Source: Ehretia macrophylla (lineage: Eukaryota; Streptophyta; Magnoliopsida; Boraginales; Ehretiaceae). From it: 64,000 nt of DNA. The position numbers were made by a program, and so were the translations under genes. A model generated the notes under the pieces. That model was not told the DNA's origin. It was given only the letters and a program-made list of their open reading frames with translations, and searched no databases. The stretch covers positions 62,259,850 to 62,323,849 of the forward strand of contig CM075770.1 of assembly GCA_037974665.1 (NCBI GenBank), read 5' to 3'. Of the stretch, positions 50,138 through 63,100 are shown one piece after another (the stretch's first letter is position 1; every line of letters begins with the position of its first letter).

Positions 50138-51889
50138 GAATACCATTTTGTAGCGCCGTGGTGGCCATTGGCCACCAAACGGCAACAAAAAGTAAAAGTT
50201 TGGTGGCCATTTGTTCGCCAATAGATATGAAGGGGCTACAAATGAAAAATATAATTCAAAATGTTTATATAAATAAATAAATTCATTTATTTGGATAAAA
50301 TAAATAATATAAATCAAAAGTTGTTTTGAGATAATATAAAACATATTTATAAAATTTAATGTTAAATTAATTTAGTTATTTAATATAAAATTAGTGAATT
50401 TATAATTATTATAACAAAATTTAGTTTTTGAATTCCACTTTGTAGCCCCGTGGTGGCCATTGGTCAGCAAACGGCGACAAAAAGGAAAAGTTTGTTGGCC
50501 ATTTGGTCGCCAATATATATGATAGGGCTACAAATGAAAAATATAAATCAAATTGTTTATATAAATAAATAAATTCATTTATTTAGAATAAAATTAATAA
50601 TATAAATTAAAAGTTGTTTTTAGATAATATAAAACATATTTAATAAATTTAATGTTAAATAAATTTATTTATTTAATATAAAATTAATTACTTTCTAATT
50701 TATTATAACAAATTTATGTTTTTGAATACAATTTTGTAGTCCCGTGATGGCGATTGGCCACCAAACGACGGCAAAAAGTAAAAGTTGGGTGGCCATTTGG
50801 TAACTAATAGATATGAAGGTGCTACAAATTAAAAATATAATTCAAATTGTTTATACAAATAAATAAATTCATTTATATATAATAAAATTAATAATATAAA
50901 TCAAAATTTGTTTTTTGATAATATAAAACATATTTACAAAATTTAATGTTAAATAAAATTAATTAATTAATATAAAATTAATTAATTTATAATTTATTAT
51001 AACAATTTTTAGTTTTTGAATACCATTTTGTTGCCCCGTGGTGGCCATTGGACACCAAACGACGACAAAAAGGAAAAAGTTTGGTGGCCATTTGTTCGCC
51101 AATAGATATGAAGGGGATACAAATGAAAAATATAAATCAAATTGTTTATATAAATAAATAAATTCATTTATTTAGATAAAATTAATAATATAATTCAAAA
51201 GTTGTTTTTAGATAATATAAAACATATTTACAAAATTTAGCGTTAAATAAATTTATTTATTTATTATAAAACTAAATAATTTTTAATTTATTATAATTAA
51301 ATTTTGTTTTTTAATACCATTTTTGTAGCCACGTGGTGGCCATTGGCCACCAAACGGCGACAAAAAGAAAAACTTCGGTGGCCATTTGGTCGCCAATAGA
51401 TATGAAAGGGCTACAAATGAAAATTTTAAATCAAAATGTTTATATAAATAAATAAATTCATTTATTTAGATTAAATTAATAATATAAATCAAAAGATAAT
51501 ATAAAACATATTTATAAAATTTAATGTTAAATAAATTAAGTTATTTAATATAAAATTAATTAATTTATAATTTGTTATAACAAATTTTAGTTTTTGAATA
51601 ACACTTTGTAGCCCCGTGGTGGCCATTGGTCACCAAACAGCGACAAAAAGTAAAAGTTTCGTGATCATTTGGTCGCCAAAAGATATGAAGGGGGCTACAA
51701 ATGAAAAATATAAATTAAATTGTTTAAATAAATAATTAAATTCATTTATTTAGAATAAATTATTAATATAAATCAAAAGTTGTATTTAGATAATATAAAA
51801 CATATTTACAAAATTTAATGTTAAATAAAATTAGTTATTTAATTTAAAATTAATTAATTTATAATTTATTATAACAAATTTTAGTTTTT

Positions 51890-53913
51890 GAATATTATTT
51901 TGTAGTCTCGTGGTGGCGATTGGCCACCAAACGACGACAAAAAGTAAAAGTTTGGTCGCCATTTGTTCACTAATAGATATGAAGGGGCAACAAATTAAAA
52001 ATATAAATCAAATTGTTTATACAAATAAATAAATTCATTTTTTTTAGAATAAAATTAATAATATAAAACAAAAGTTGTTTTTAGATAATATAAAACATAT
52101 TTTCAAAATTTAAAGTTTAATAAATTTAGTTATTTATTATAAAATTAAATAATTTATAATTTATTATAACAAATTTTAGTTTTTGAATACCATTTTGTGG
52201 CCCTGTAGTGGCCATTGGCAACCAAACGGCGACAAAAAAGTAAATGTTTGGTGGCCATTTGGTCGCCAATAGATATGAAGGGCCTACAAATGAAAAATAT
52301 GAATCAAAATGTTTATATAAATAAATAAATTCATTTATTTAGATAAAATTAATAATATAAATCAAAATTTGTTTTTAGATAATATAAAACATATTTACAA
52401 AATTTAATGTTAAATAAATATAAATTAATTAATATAAAATTAATTAACATATAATTTATTATAACAAATTTTAGTTTTTGAATACGATTTTGAAGCCTCG
52501 GGATGGCCATTGTCCACCAAACGGCGACAAAAAGTAAATGTTTCGTGGCCGTTTGTTCGACAATAGATATGAAGGGGATACAAATGAAAAATATAAATCA
52601 AAATTTTTATATAAATAAATAAATTCATTTATTTAGATAAAATTAATAATATAAATCAAAAGTTATTTTTAGATAATATAAAACATATTTACAAAATTTA
52701 ATGTTAAAAAAATTTATTTATTTATTTTAAAATTAAATAATTCATAATTTATTATAATAAATTTTAGTTTTTGAATACCATTTTGTAGCCACGTTGTGGC
52801 CATTGGCCACCAAACGTCGACAAAAAGTTAAAATTTGGTGCCTACAAGTGAAAAATATAAATCAAAATTTTTATATAAATAAATAAATTCATTTATTTAG
52901 ATTAAATTAATAATATAAATCAAAAGTTGTTTTTAGATAATATAAAACATATTTATAAAATTTAATGTTAAATAAATTTAATTATTTAATATAAAATTAA
53001 TTAATTCATAATTTATTATAACAAATTTTAGTTTTTGAATAACACTTTGTCGCCCCGTGGTGGCCATTGGTCCCCAAACGGCGACAAAAAGTAAAAGTTT
53101 GGTGGTCATTTGGTCGCCAATATATATCAAGGGGATACAAATGAAAAAATATAAATTAAATTGTTTATATAAATATATAAATTCATTTATTTAGAATAAA
53201 ATTAATAATATGAATCAAAAGTAGTTTTTAGATAATATAAAACTTATTTACAAAATTTAATGTTAATTAAATTTAATTAATTAATATAAAAATTAATCAA
53301 TTTATAATTTATTATAACAAATTTTAGTTTTTGAATACTAATTTGTAATCCCTTGGTGGCGATTGGCCACCAAACGACGACAAAAAGTAAAAGTTTGGTG
53401 GCCATTTGTTTGCTAATAGATATGATGGGGCAACAAATTAAAAATATAAATCAAATTGTTTATACAAATAAATAAATAAATTTTTTTAGAATAAAATTAG
53501 TAATATAAATCAAAAGTTATTTTTAGATAATATAAAACATATTTACAAAATTTAATATTAAATAAATTTAATTAATTAATATAAAATTAATGAATTTATA
53601 ATTTATTATAACAAATTTAGTTTTTGAATAACATTTTGTAGCCCCGTGGTGGCCATTAGCCACCAAATGGCGACAAAAAGTAAAAGTTTGGTGGCCATTT
53701 GGTCGCCAATAGATATGAAGGGGCTACAAAGGAAAAATATAAATTAAAATGTTTATATAAATAAATAAATCACTTATTTAGATAAAATTAATAATATAAA
53801 TCAAAAGTTGTTTTTAGATAATATAAAAAATATTTACAAAATTTAATGTTAAATAAATTTAGTTATTTATTATAAACTTAAATAATTTATAATTTATTAT
53901 AACGAATTTTAAT
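51890..53913. repeat. 7-monomer block, copy 2
   Basis: Same order of marks as copy 1, with AAGCCTCG at 52493. The similarity to copy 3 continues to the right through at least three more monomers (GACGAAAAG, then GAATAATACTTTG with GTGGACATTGG, then GGCCCCCAAACGG). Confidence 0.75.
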
Positions 53914-56900
53914 TTTTGAATACCATTTTGTAGCCCCGTGGTGGCTATTGGCCACCAAACGGCGACGAAAAGTAAAAGTTTGGTGGTCATTTGGTCACCA
54001 ATAGATATGAAGCGGCTACAAATGAAAAATATAAATCAAAATGTTTACATGAATAAATAAATTCATTTATTTTTATAAAATTAATAATATAAATCAAAAG
54101 TTGTTTTGAGATAATATAAAACATATTTATAAAATTTAATGTTAAATAAATTTAGTTATTTAATATAAAATTAATTAATTTATAATTTATTATAACAATT
54201 TTTAGTTTTTGAATAATACTTTGTAGCCCCGTAGTGGACATTGGTCACCAAACGACGACAAAAAGTAAAAGTTTGGTGGTCATTTGGTCGCCAATAGATA
54301 TGAAGGGGTTACAAATGAAAAATATAAATCAACTTGTTTATATAAATAAATAAATTCATTTATTTAGATAAAATTAATAATATAAATCAAAAGTTATTTT
54401 TTGATAATATAAAACATATTTACAAAATTCAATGTTAAATAAATTTAGTTATTTAATATAAAATTAAATAATTTATAATTTATTATAACAAATTTTAGTT
54501 TTTAAATACCATTATATAACCCATGGTGGCCATTGGCCCCCAAACGGCGACAAAAAGTTAAAGTTTGGTGGCCATTTGGTCGCCAATAGATATGAAGGGG
54601 CTACAAAGGAAAAATATAAATAAAAATGTTTATATAAATAATTAAATTCAATTATTTAGATAAAATTAATAATATAAATCAAAAGTTGTTTTTTGATAAT
54701 ATAAAACATATTCACCAAATTTAATGTCAAATAAATACAGTTACTTATTATAAAATTAAATAATTTATAATTTATTATAACAAATTTTAGTTTTTGAATA
54801 CCATTTTGTAGCCCGGTGGTGGCCATTGGTCACCAACGGCGACAAAAAGAAAAAGTTTGGTGGCCATTTGGTCGCCAATACATATGAAGGGGCTACAAAT
54901 GAAAAACATAAATCAAATTGTTTATATAAATAAATAAATTAATTTATTTAGAATAAAATTATTAATATAAACCAAAAGTTATTTTTAGATAATATAAAAC
55001 ATATTTATAAAATTTAATGTTAAATAAATTTAGTTATTTAATATATAATTAATTAATTTATAATTTATGATAACAAATTTTAGTTTTTTAATACCATTTT
55101 GTAGCCCTGTGGTGGCCATTGGCACCCAAACGGCGACAAAAAGTAAAAGTTTTGTGGCCATTTTGTCACCAATAGATATGAAGGGCCTACAAATGAAAAA
55201 TATGAATCAAAATGTTTACATAAATAAATAAATTCATTAATTTAGATTAAATTAATAATATAAATCAAAAGTTGTGTTTAGATAATATAAAACTTATTTA
55301 TAAAATTTAATGTTAAATAAATTTTGTTATTTCATATAAAATTAATTAATTTATAATTTATTATAACAAATTTTAGTTTTTGAATAACACTTTGTAGCCC
55401 CGTGGTGGCCATTGGTCACCAAACGGTGACAAAAAGAAAAAGTTTGGTGGTTATTTGGTCGCCAATAGATATGAAGGGGCTATAAATGAAAAATATAAAT
55501 CAAATTGTTTAAATAAATAAATAAATTCATTTATTTATATAAAATTAATAATACAAATCAAAAGTTGTTTTTAGATAATATAAAACATATTTACAAAATT
55601 TAATGTTAAATAAATTTAGTTATTTAATATAAAATTAATTAATTTATAATTTATTATTACAAGTTTTAGTTTTTTAAATACCATTTTGTAGCCCCGTGGT
55701 GGCCATTGGCAACCAAACGGTGACAAAAAGTAAAAGTTTGGTGGCCATTTGGTCGCCAATAGATATGAAGGGCCTGCAAATGAAAAATATGAATCAAAAT
55801 GTTTATATAAATAAATAAATTCATTTATTTAGATAAAATTAATAATATAAATCAAAAGTTGTTTTTAGATAATATAAAACATATATACAAAATTTAATGT
55901 TAAATAAAATTAAATAATTAATAATTTATTATAACAAATTTTCATTTTTGAATACAACTTTGTAGCCACGTGGTGTCCATTGGCCACCAAACGACGACAA
56001 AATGTAAAAATTTGGTGGCCATTTGGTCGCCAATAGATATGAAGGGGCTACAAATTAAAAAGATAAATCAAATTGTTTATACAAATAAATAAATTCATTA
56101 ATTTAGATTAAATTAATAATATAAATCAAAAGTTGTTTTTAGATAATATAAAACATATTTATAAAATTTAATGTTAAATAAATTTTGTTATTTAATATTA
56201 AATTACTTAATTTCTAATTTATTATAACGATTTTTAGCTTTTGTATCACCTTTTTTAGCCGCGTGGTTGCCCTTGGTCACCAAAAGGCGACAAAAAGTAA
56301 AACTTTTCTGGACATTTGGTCGCCAATAGATATGAAGGGGCTACAAATAAAAAATATAAATCAAATTGTTTAAATAAATCAATAAATTCATTTATTTAGA
56401 ATAAAATTATTAATATAAATCAAAAGTAGTTTTTAGATAATATAAAACTTATTTAAAAAATTTAATGTAAATTAAATTTAATTAATTAATATAAAATTAA
56501 TCAATTTATAATTTATTATAACAAATTTTAGTTTTTGAATATATTATTTTGTAGTCCTGTGGTGGTGATTGGTCACCAAACGATGACAAAAAGTAAAAGT
56601 TTGGTGGCCATTTGTTCGCTAATAGATATGAAGGGGAAACAAATTAAAATTATAAATCAAATTGTTTATACAAATAAATAAATTCATTTTTTTAGAATAA
56701 AGTTAATAATATAAATCAAAAGTTGTTTTTAGATAATATAAAACATATTTTCAAAATTATATGTTAAATAAATTTAGTTATTTATTATAAAATTAAATAA
56801 TTTATAATTTATTATAGCAAATTTTAGTTTTTGAATACCATTTTGTGGCCCTGTGGTGGCCATTGGCAACCAAACGGGGACAAAAAAGTAAAAGTTTGGT

Positions 56901-58007
56901 GGCCATTTGGTCACCAATAGATATGAAGCGGCTACAAATGAAAAATATAAATCAAAATGTTTATATGAATAAATAAATTCATTTATTTTTATAAAATTAA
57001 TAATATAAATCAAAAGTTATTCTGAGATAATATAAAACATATTTATAAAATTTAATGTTAAATAAATTTAGTTATTTATTATAAAATTAAATAATCTATA
57101 ATTTATTATAATAAATTTTAGTTTTTGAATATCATTTTGTAACCCCTTGGTGGCCATTGGCCACCAAACGGCAACAAGAAGTTAAAGTTTGGTGGACATT
57201 TGGTCGCCAATAGATATGAAGGGCTACAATGGAAAAATATAAATCAAAATGTTTATATAAAAAAATAAATTCAATTATTTAGAATAAAATTAATAATATA
57301 AATCAAAAGTTGTTTTTAGATAATATAAAACAAATTTTCAAAATTTAATGTTAAACAAAATTAGTTATTTTATATAAAATTAATTAACTTGTAATTTATT
57401 ATATCAAATTTTAGTTTTATAATACAATTTTGTAGCACCGTGGTGGCCATTGGCCACCAAACGGCGACAAAAAGTAAAAGTTTGGTTGCCATTAGGTCGC
57501 CAATAGATATGAAGGGTCTACAAATTAAAAATATAAATCAAATTGTTTATAACAAATAACTAATTTCATTTATTTAGAATAAAATTAATAATATAAATCA
57601 AAAGTTGTTTTCAGATAATATAAAACATACTTACAAAATTTAATGTTAAATAAATTTTGTTATTTATATAAAATTAATTAATTTATATTTTATTATAACA
57701 AATTTTAATTTTTGAATAACACTTTGTAGCCCCGTGGTGGCCATTGGTCACCAAACGGTGACAAAAAGTAAAAGTTTGTTGGTCATTTGTTCGCCAATAG
57801 ATATGAAGGTGCTACAAATTAAAAATATAAATCAAATTGTTTAAATAAATAAATAAATTCATTTATTTAGAATAAAATTATTAATATAAATCAAAAGTTG
57901 TATTTAGATAATATAAAACATATTTAGAAAATTTAATCTTAAATAAATTTAGTTATTTAATATAAAATTAATCAATTTATAATTTATTATAACAAATTTT
58001 AGTTTTT

Positions 58008-60024
58008 GAATATTATTTTGTAGTACTGTGGTGGTGATTGGCCACCGAACGATGACAAAAAGTAAAAGTTTGGTGGCCATTTGTTCGTTAATAGATATGA
58101 AGGGGAAACAAATTAAAATTATAAATCAAATTGTTTATACAAATAAATAAATTCATTTTTTTAGAAAAAAGTTAATAATATAAATCAAAAGTTGTTTTTA
58201 GGTAATATAAAACATATTTTCAAAATTTAATGTTAAATAAATTTAGTTATTTTTTATAAAATTAAATAATTTATAATTTATTATAACAAATTTTAGTTTT
58301 TGAATACCATTTTGTGGCCCTATGGTGGCCATTGGCAACCAAACGGCGACAAAAAAGTAAAAGTTGGGTGGCCATTTGGTCGCCAATAGATATGAAGGGC
58401 CTACAAATGAAAAATATGAATCAAAATGTTTATATAAATTCATTTATTTAGATAAAATTAATAATATAAATTAAAATTTGTTTTTAGATAATATAAAACA
58501 TATTTACAAAATTTAATGTTAAATAAATTTAATTAATTATTATAAAATTAATTAACATATAATTTATTATAACAAATTTTAGTTTTTGAATACCATTTTG
58601 AAGCCTCGGGATGGCCATTGGCCACCAAACGGCGACAAAAAGTAAATGTTTCGTGGCCGTTTGTTCGCCAATAGATATGAAGGGGATACAAATGAAAAAT
58701 ATAAATCAAAATTTTTATATAAATAAATAAATTCATTTATTTAGATAAAATTAATAATATAAATCAAAAGTTATTTTTAGATAATATAAAACATATTTAC
58801 AAAATTTAATGTTAAATAAATTTATTTATTTATTATAAAATTAAATAATTTATAATTTATTATAATAAATTTTAGTTTTTGAATACCATTTTGTAGCCAC
58901 GTTGTGGCCATTGGCCACTAAACGGCGACAAAAAGTTGAAATTTGGTGGCTACAAATGAAAAATATAAATCAAAATGTTTATATAAATAAATAAATTCAT
59001 TTATTTAGATTAAATTAATAATATAAATCAAAAGTTGTTTTTAGATAATATAAAACATATTTATAAAATTTAAAGTTAAATAAATTTAGTTATTTAATAT
59101 AAAATTAATTAATTTATAATTTATTATAACAAATTTTAGTTTTTGAATAACACTTTGAAGCCCCGTGGTGGCCATTGGTCACCAAACGGCGACAAAAAGT
59201 AAAAGTTTGGTGGTCATTTGATCGCCAATAGATATGAAGGGGCGACAAATGAAAAATATAAATCAAATTGTTTAAATAAATCAATAAATTCATTTATTTA
59301 GAATAAAATTATTAATATAAATCAAAAGTAGTTTTTAGATAATATAAAACTTATTTACAAAATTTAATGTGAAATAATTTTAATTAATTAACATAAAATT
59401 AATCAATTTATAATTTATTGTATCAAATTTTAGTTTTTGAATACTAATTTGTAGTCCCGTGGTGGCGATTGGCCACCAAACGACGACAAAAAGTAAAAGT
59501 TTGTTGGCCATTTGTTTGCTAATAAATATGAAGGGGCAACAAATTAAAAATATAAATCAAATTGTTTATACAAATAAATAAATTCATTTTTTTAGAATAA
59601 AATTAATAATATAAATCAAAAGTTATTTTTAGATAATATAAAACATATTTACAAAATTTAATATTAAACAAATTTAATTAATTAATATAAAATTAATGAA
59701 TTTATAATTTATTATAACAATTTTAATTTTTGAATAACATTTTGTAGCCCCGTGGTGGCCATTAGCCACCAAACGGCGACAAAAAGTAAAGGTTTGGTGG
59801 CCATTTGGTCACCAATAGATATGAAGGGGCTCCAAAGGAAAAATATAAATCAAAATGTTTATATAAATAAATAAATTCATTTATTTAGATAAAATTACTA
59901 ATATAAATCAAAAGTTGTTTTTAGATAATATTAAACATATTTACAAAATTTAATGTTAAATAAATTTAGTTATTTGTTATAAAATTAAATAATTTATAAT
60001 TTATTATAACGAATTTTAGTTTTT
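58008..60024. repeat. 7-monomer block, copy 3
   Basis: Same order of marks, with AAGCCTCG at 58601, about 6,108 bp after copy 2. It is closer to copy 2 than to copy 1: both share AGTAAATGTTTCGTGGCCG and a GAATACTAATTTG class C monomer. Confidence 0.75.
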
Positions 60025-60033
60025 GAATACCAT

Positions 60034-60129
60034 TTTGTAGCCCCGTGGTGGCCATTGGCCACCAAACGGCGACGAAAAGTAAAAGTTTGGTGGTCATTTG
60101 GTCACCAATAGATATGAAGGGGCTACAAA
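60034..60129. repeat. GC-rich palindromic core of a satellite monomer (example)
   Basis: The outer arms TTTGTAGCCCC (60034-60044) and GGGGCTACAAA (60119-60129) are exact reverse complements. Inside, GGTGGCCATTGGCCACC (60047-60063) is an 8-bp dyad about one T. In typical class A monomers TGGCCACCAAAC also pairs with GTTTGGTGGCCA across a loop of about 17 bases. The module recurs in nearly every monomer of the window. Confidence 0.85.
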
Positions 60130-63100
60130 TGAAAAATATAAATCAAAATGTTTACATGAATAAATAAACTCGTTTATTTTTATAAAATTTATAATATAAA
60201 TCAAAAGTTATTTTGAGATAATATAAAACATATTTATAAAATTTAATGTTAAATAAATTTAGTTATTTAATATAAAATTAATTAATTTATAATTTATTAT
60301 AACAAATTTTAGTTTTTGAATAATACTTTGTAGCACCGTGGTGGACATTGGTCACCAAACGGCGACAAAAAGTAAAAGTTTGGTGGTCATTTGGTCGCCA
60401 ATAGATATGAAGGGGTTATAAATGAAAAATATAAATCAAATTGTTTATATAAATAAATAAATTCATTTATTTAGATAAAATTAATAATATAAATCAAAAG
60501 TTATTTTTTGATAATATAAAACATATTTACAAAATTCAATGTTAAATAAATTTAGTTATTTATTATAAAATTAATTGATTTATAATTTATTATGACAAAT
60601 TTTAGTCTTTGAATACCATTTTGTAGCCCCATGGGGGCCATTGGCCCCCAAACGGCAACAAAAAGTAAAAGTTTGGGGGGCATTTTGTCGCCAATAGATA
60701 GGAAGGGGCTAGAAATTAAAAATATAAATCAAAATGTTTATATTAATAAATAAATTCATTTATTTAGATAAAATTAATAATATAAATCAAAAGTTAGTTT
60801 TATATAATATAAAACATATTTACAAAATTTAATGTTAAATAAATTTAGTTATTTACTATAAAATAAAATAATTTATAATTTATTATAACAAATTTTAGCT
60901 TTTGAATACCATTTTGTAGTCCCGTGGTGGCCATTGGCCATCAAACGGCGACAAAAAGTAAATGTTTGGTGGCCATTTGGTCACCAATAGATATGAAGGG
61001 GCTATAAATGAAAAATATAATTCAAAATGTTTTTATAAATAAATAAATTCATTTATTTGGATAAAATTAATAATATAATTCAAAAGTTATTTTGAGATAA
61101 TATAAAACATATTTATAAAATTTAATTTTAAATAAATCTAGTTATCTAATATAAAATTAATTAATTTATAATTTATTATAGCAAATTTTGGTTTTTAAAT
61201 CCACTTTGTTGCCCGGTGGTGGCCATTGGTCACCAACGGCGACAAAAAGAAAAAGTTTGGTGGCCATTTGGTCGCCAATAGATATGAAGGGGCTACAAAT
61301 GAAAAACATAAATCAAATTGTTTATATAAATAAATAAATTCATTTATTTAGTTTAAATTAATTATATAAATCAAAAGTTGTTTTTAGATAATATAAAACA
61401 TATTTATAAAATTTATTGTTAAATAAATTTAGTTATTTAATATAAAATTAATTAATTTATAATTTATTATAACAAATTTTAGTTTTGGTATACCATTTTG
61501 TAGCCTTGTGGTGGCCATTTGCCACCAAACGGCGACAAAAAGTAAAAGTTTAGTGGTCATTTGGTCGCCAATAGAAATGAAGAGGCTAAAAATGAAAAAT
61601 TTAAATCAAAAAGTTTATATAACTAAATAAATTCATTTATTTAGATAAAATTAATAATATAAATCTAAAATTGTTTTTTGACAATATAAAACATATTTAT
61701 AATATTTATAAAATTTAATGTTAAATAAATTTAGTTATTTAATATAAAATTAATTAATTTATAATTTACTATAACAAATTTTTGTTTTTGAATAACACTT
61801 TGTAGCCCCGTGGTGGCCATTGGTAACCAAACATCGACAAAAAGTAAAAGTTTGGTAGTCATTTGGTCGCCAATAGATATGAAGGGGCTACAAATGAAAA
61901 ATATGAATCAAATTATTTAAATAAATAAAAAATTCATTTATTTAGAATAAAATTATTAATATAAATCAAAAGTAGTTTTTAGATAATATAAAACATATTT
62001 ACAAAATTTAATGTTAAATAAATTTAGTTATTTAATATAAAATTAATCAATTTGTAATTTATTATTACAAATTTTAGTTTTTGAATACTATTTTGTAGTC
62101 CCGTGGTGGCGATTGGCCACCAAACGACGACAAAAAGTAAAAGTTTGGTGGCCATTTGTTTGCTAATAGATATGAAGGGACAACAAATTAAAAATATAAA
62201 TCAAATTGTTTATACAAATAAATAAATTCATTTTTTTAGAATAAATTAATAATATAAATCAAAAGTTGTTTTTACATAATATAGAACATATTTACAAAAT
62301 TTAATGTTAAATAAATTTAATTAATTAATATAAAATTAATTAATTTATAATTTATTATGACAAATTTTCATTTTTGAATACCATTTTGAAGCCCCGTTGT
62401 GGCCAATGGCCACCAAACGGCAACAAAAAGCAAAAGTTTGGTGGTCATTTGTTCGCCAATAGATATGAAGGGGATACAAATGAAAAATATAAATCAAAAT
62501 GTTTATATTAATAAATAAATTCATTTATTTAGAAAAAATTAATAATATAAATCAAAAGTTATTTTTAGATAAAATAAAACATATTTAAAAAATTTAATGT
62601 TAAATAAATTTATTTATTTATTATAAAATTAAATAATTTATAATTCATTGTAATAAATTTTAGGTTTTGAATACATTTTGTAGCCACGTGGTGGCAATTG
62701 GCCACCAAACGTCTACAAAAAGTAAAAATTTGGTGGCCATTTGGTCGCCAATAGATATGAAGAGGCTACAAATGAAAAATATAAATCAAAATGTTTATAT
62801 AAATAAATAAATTCCTTTATTTAGATTAAATTAATAATATAAATCAAAAGTTGTTTTTAGATAATATAAAACATATTTATAAAATTTAATGTTAAATAAA
62901 TTTAGTTATTTAATATAAAATTAATTAATTTATAATTTATTATAACAAATTTTAGTTTTTGAATAACACTTTGTAGTCCCGTGGTGGCCATTGGTCACCA
63001 AACGGCGACAAAAAGTAAAAGTTTGGTGGTCATTTGGTCGCCAATAGATATGAAGCGGCTACAAATGAAAAATATGAATCAAAATGTTTATATGAATAAA

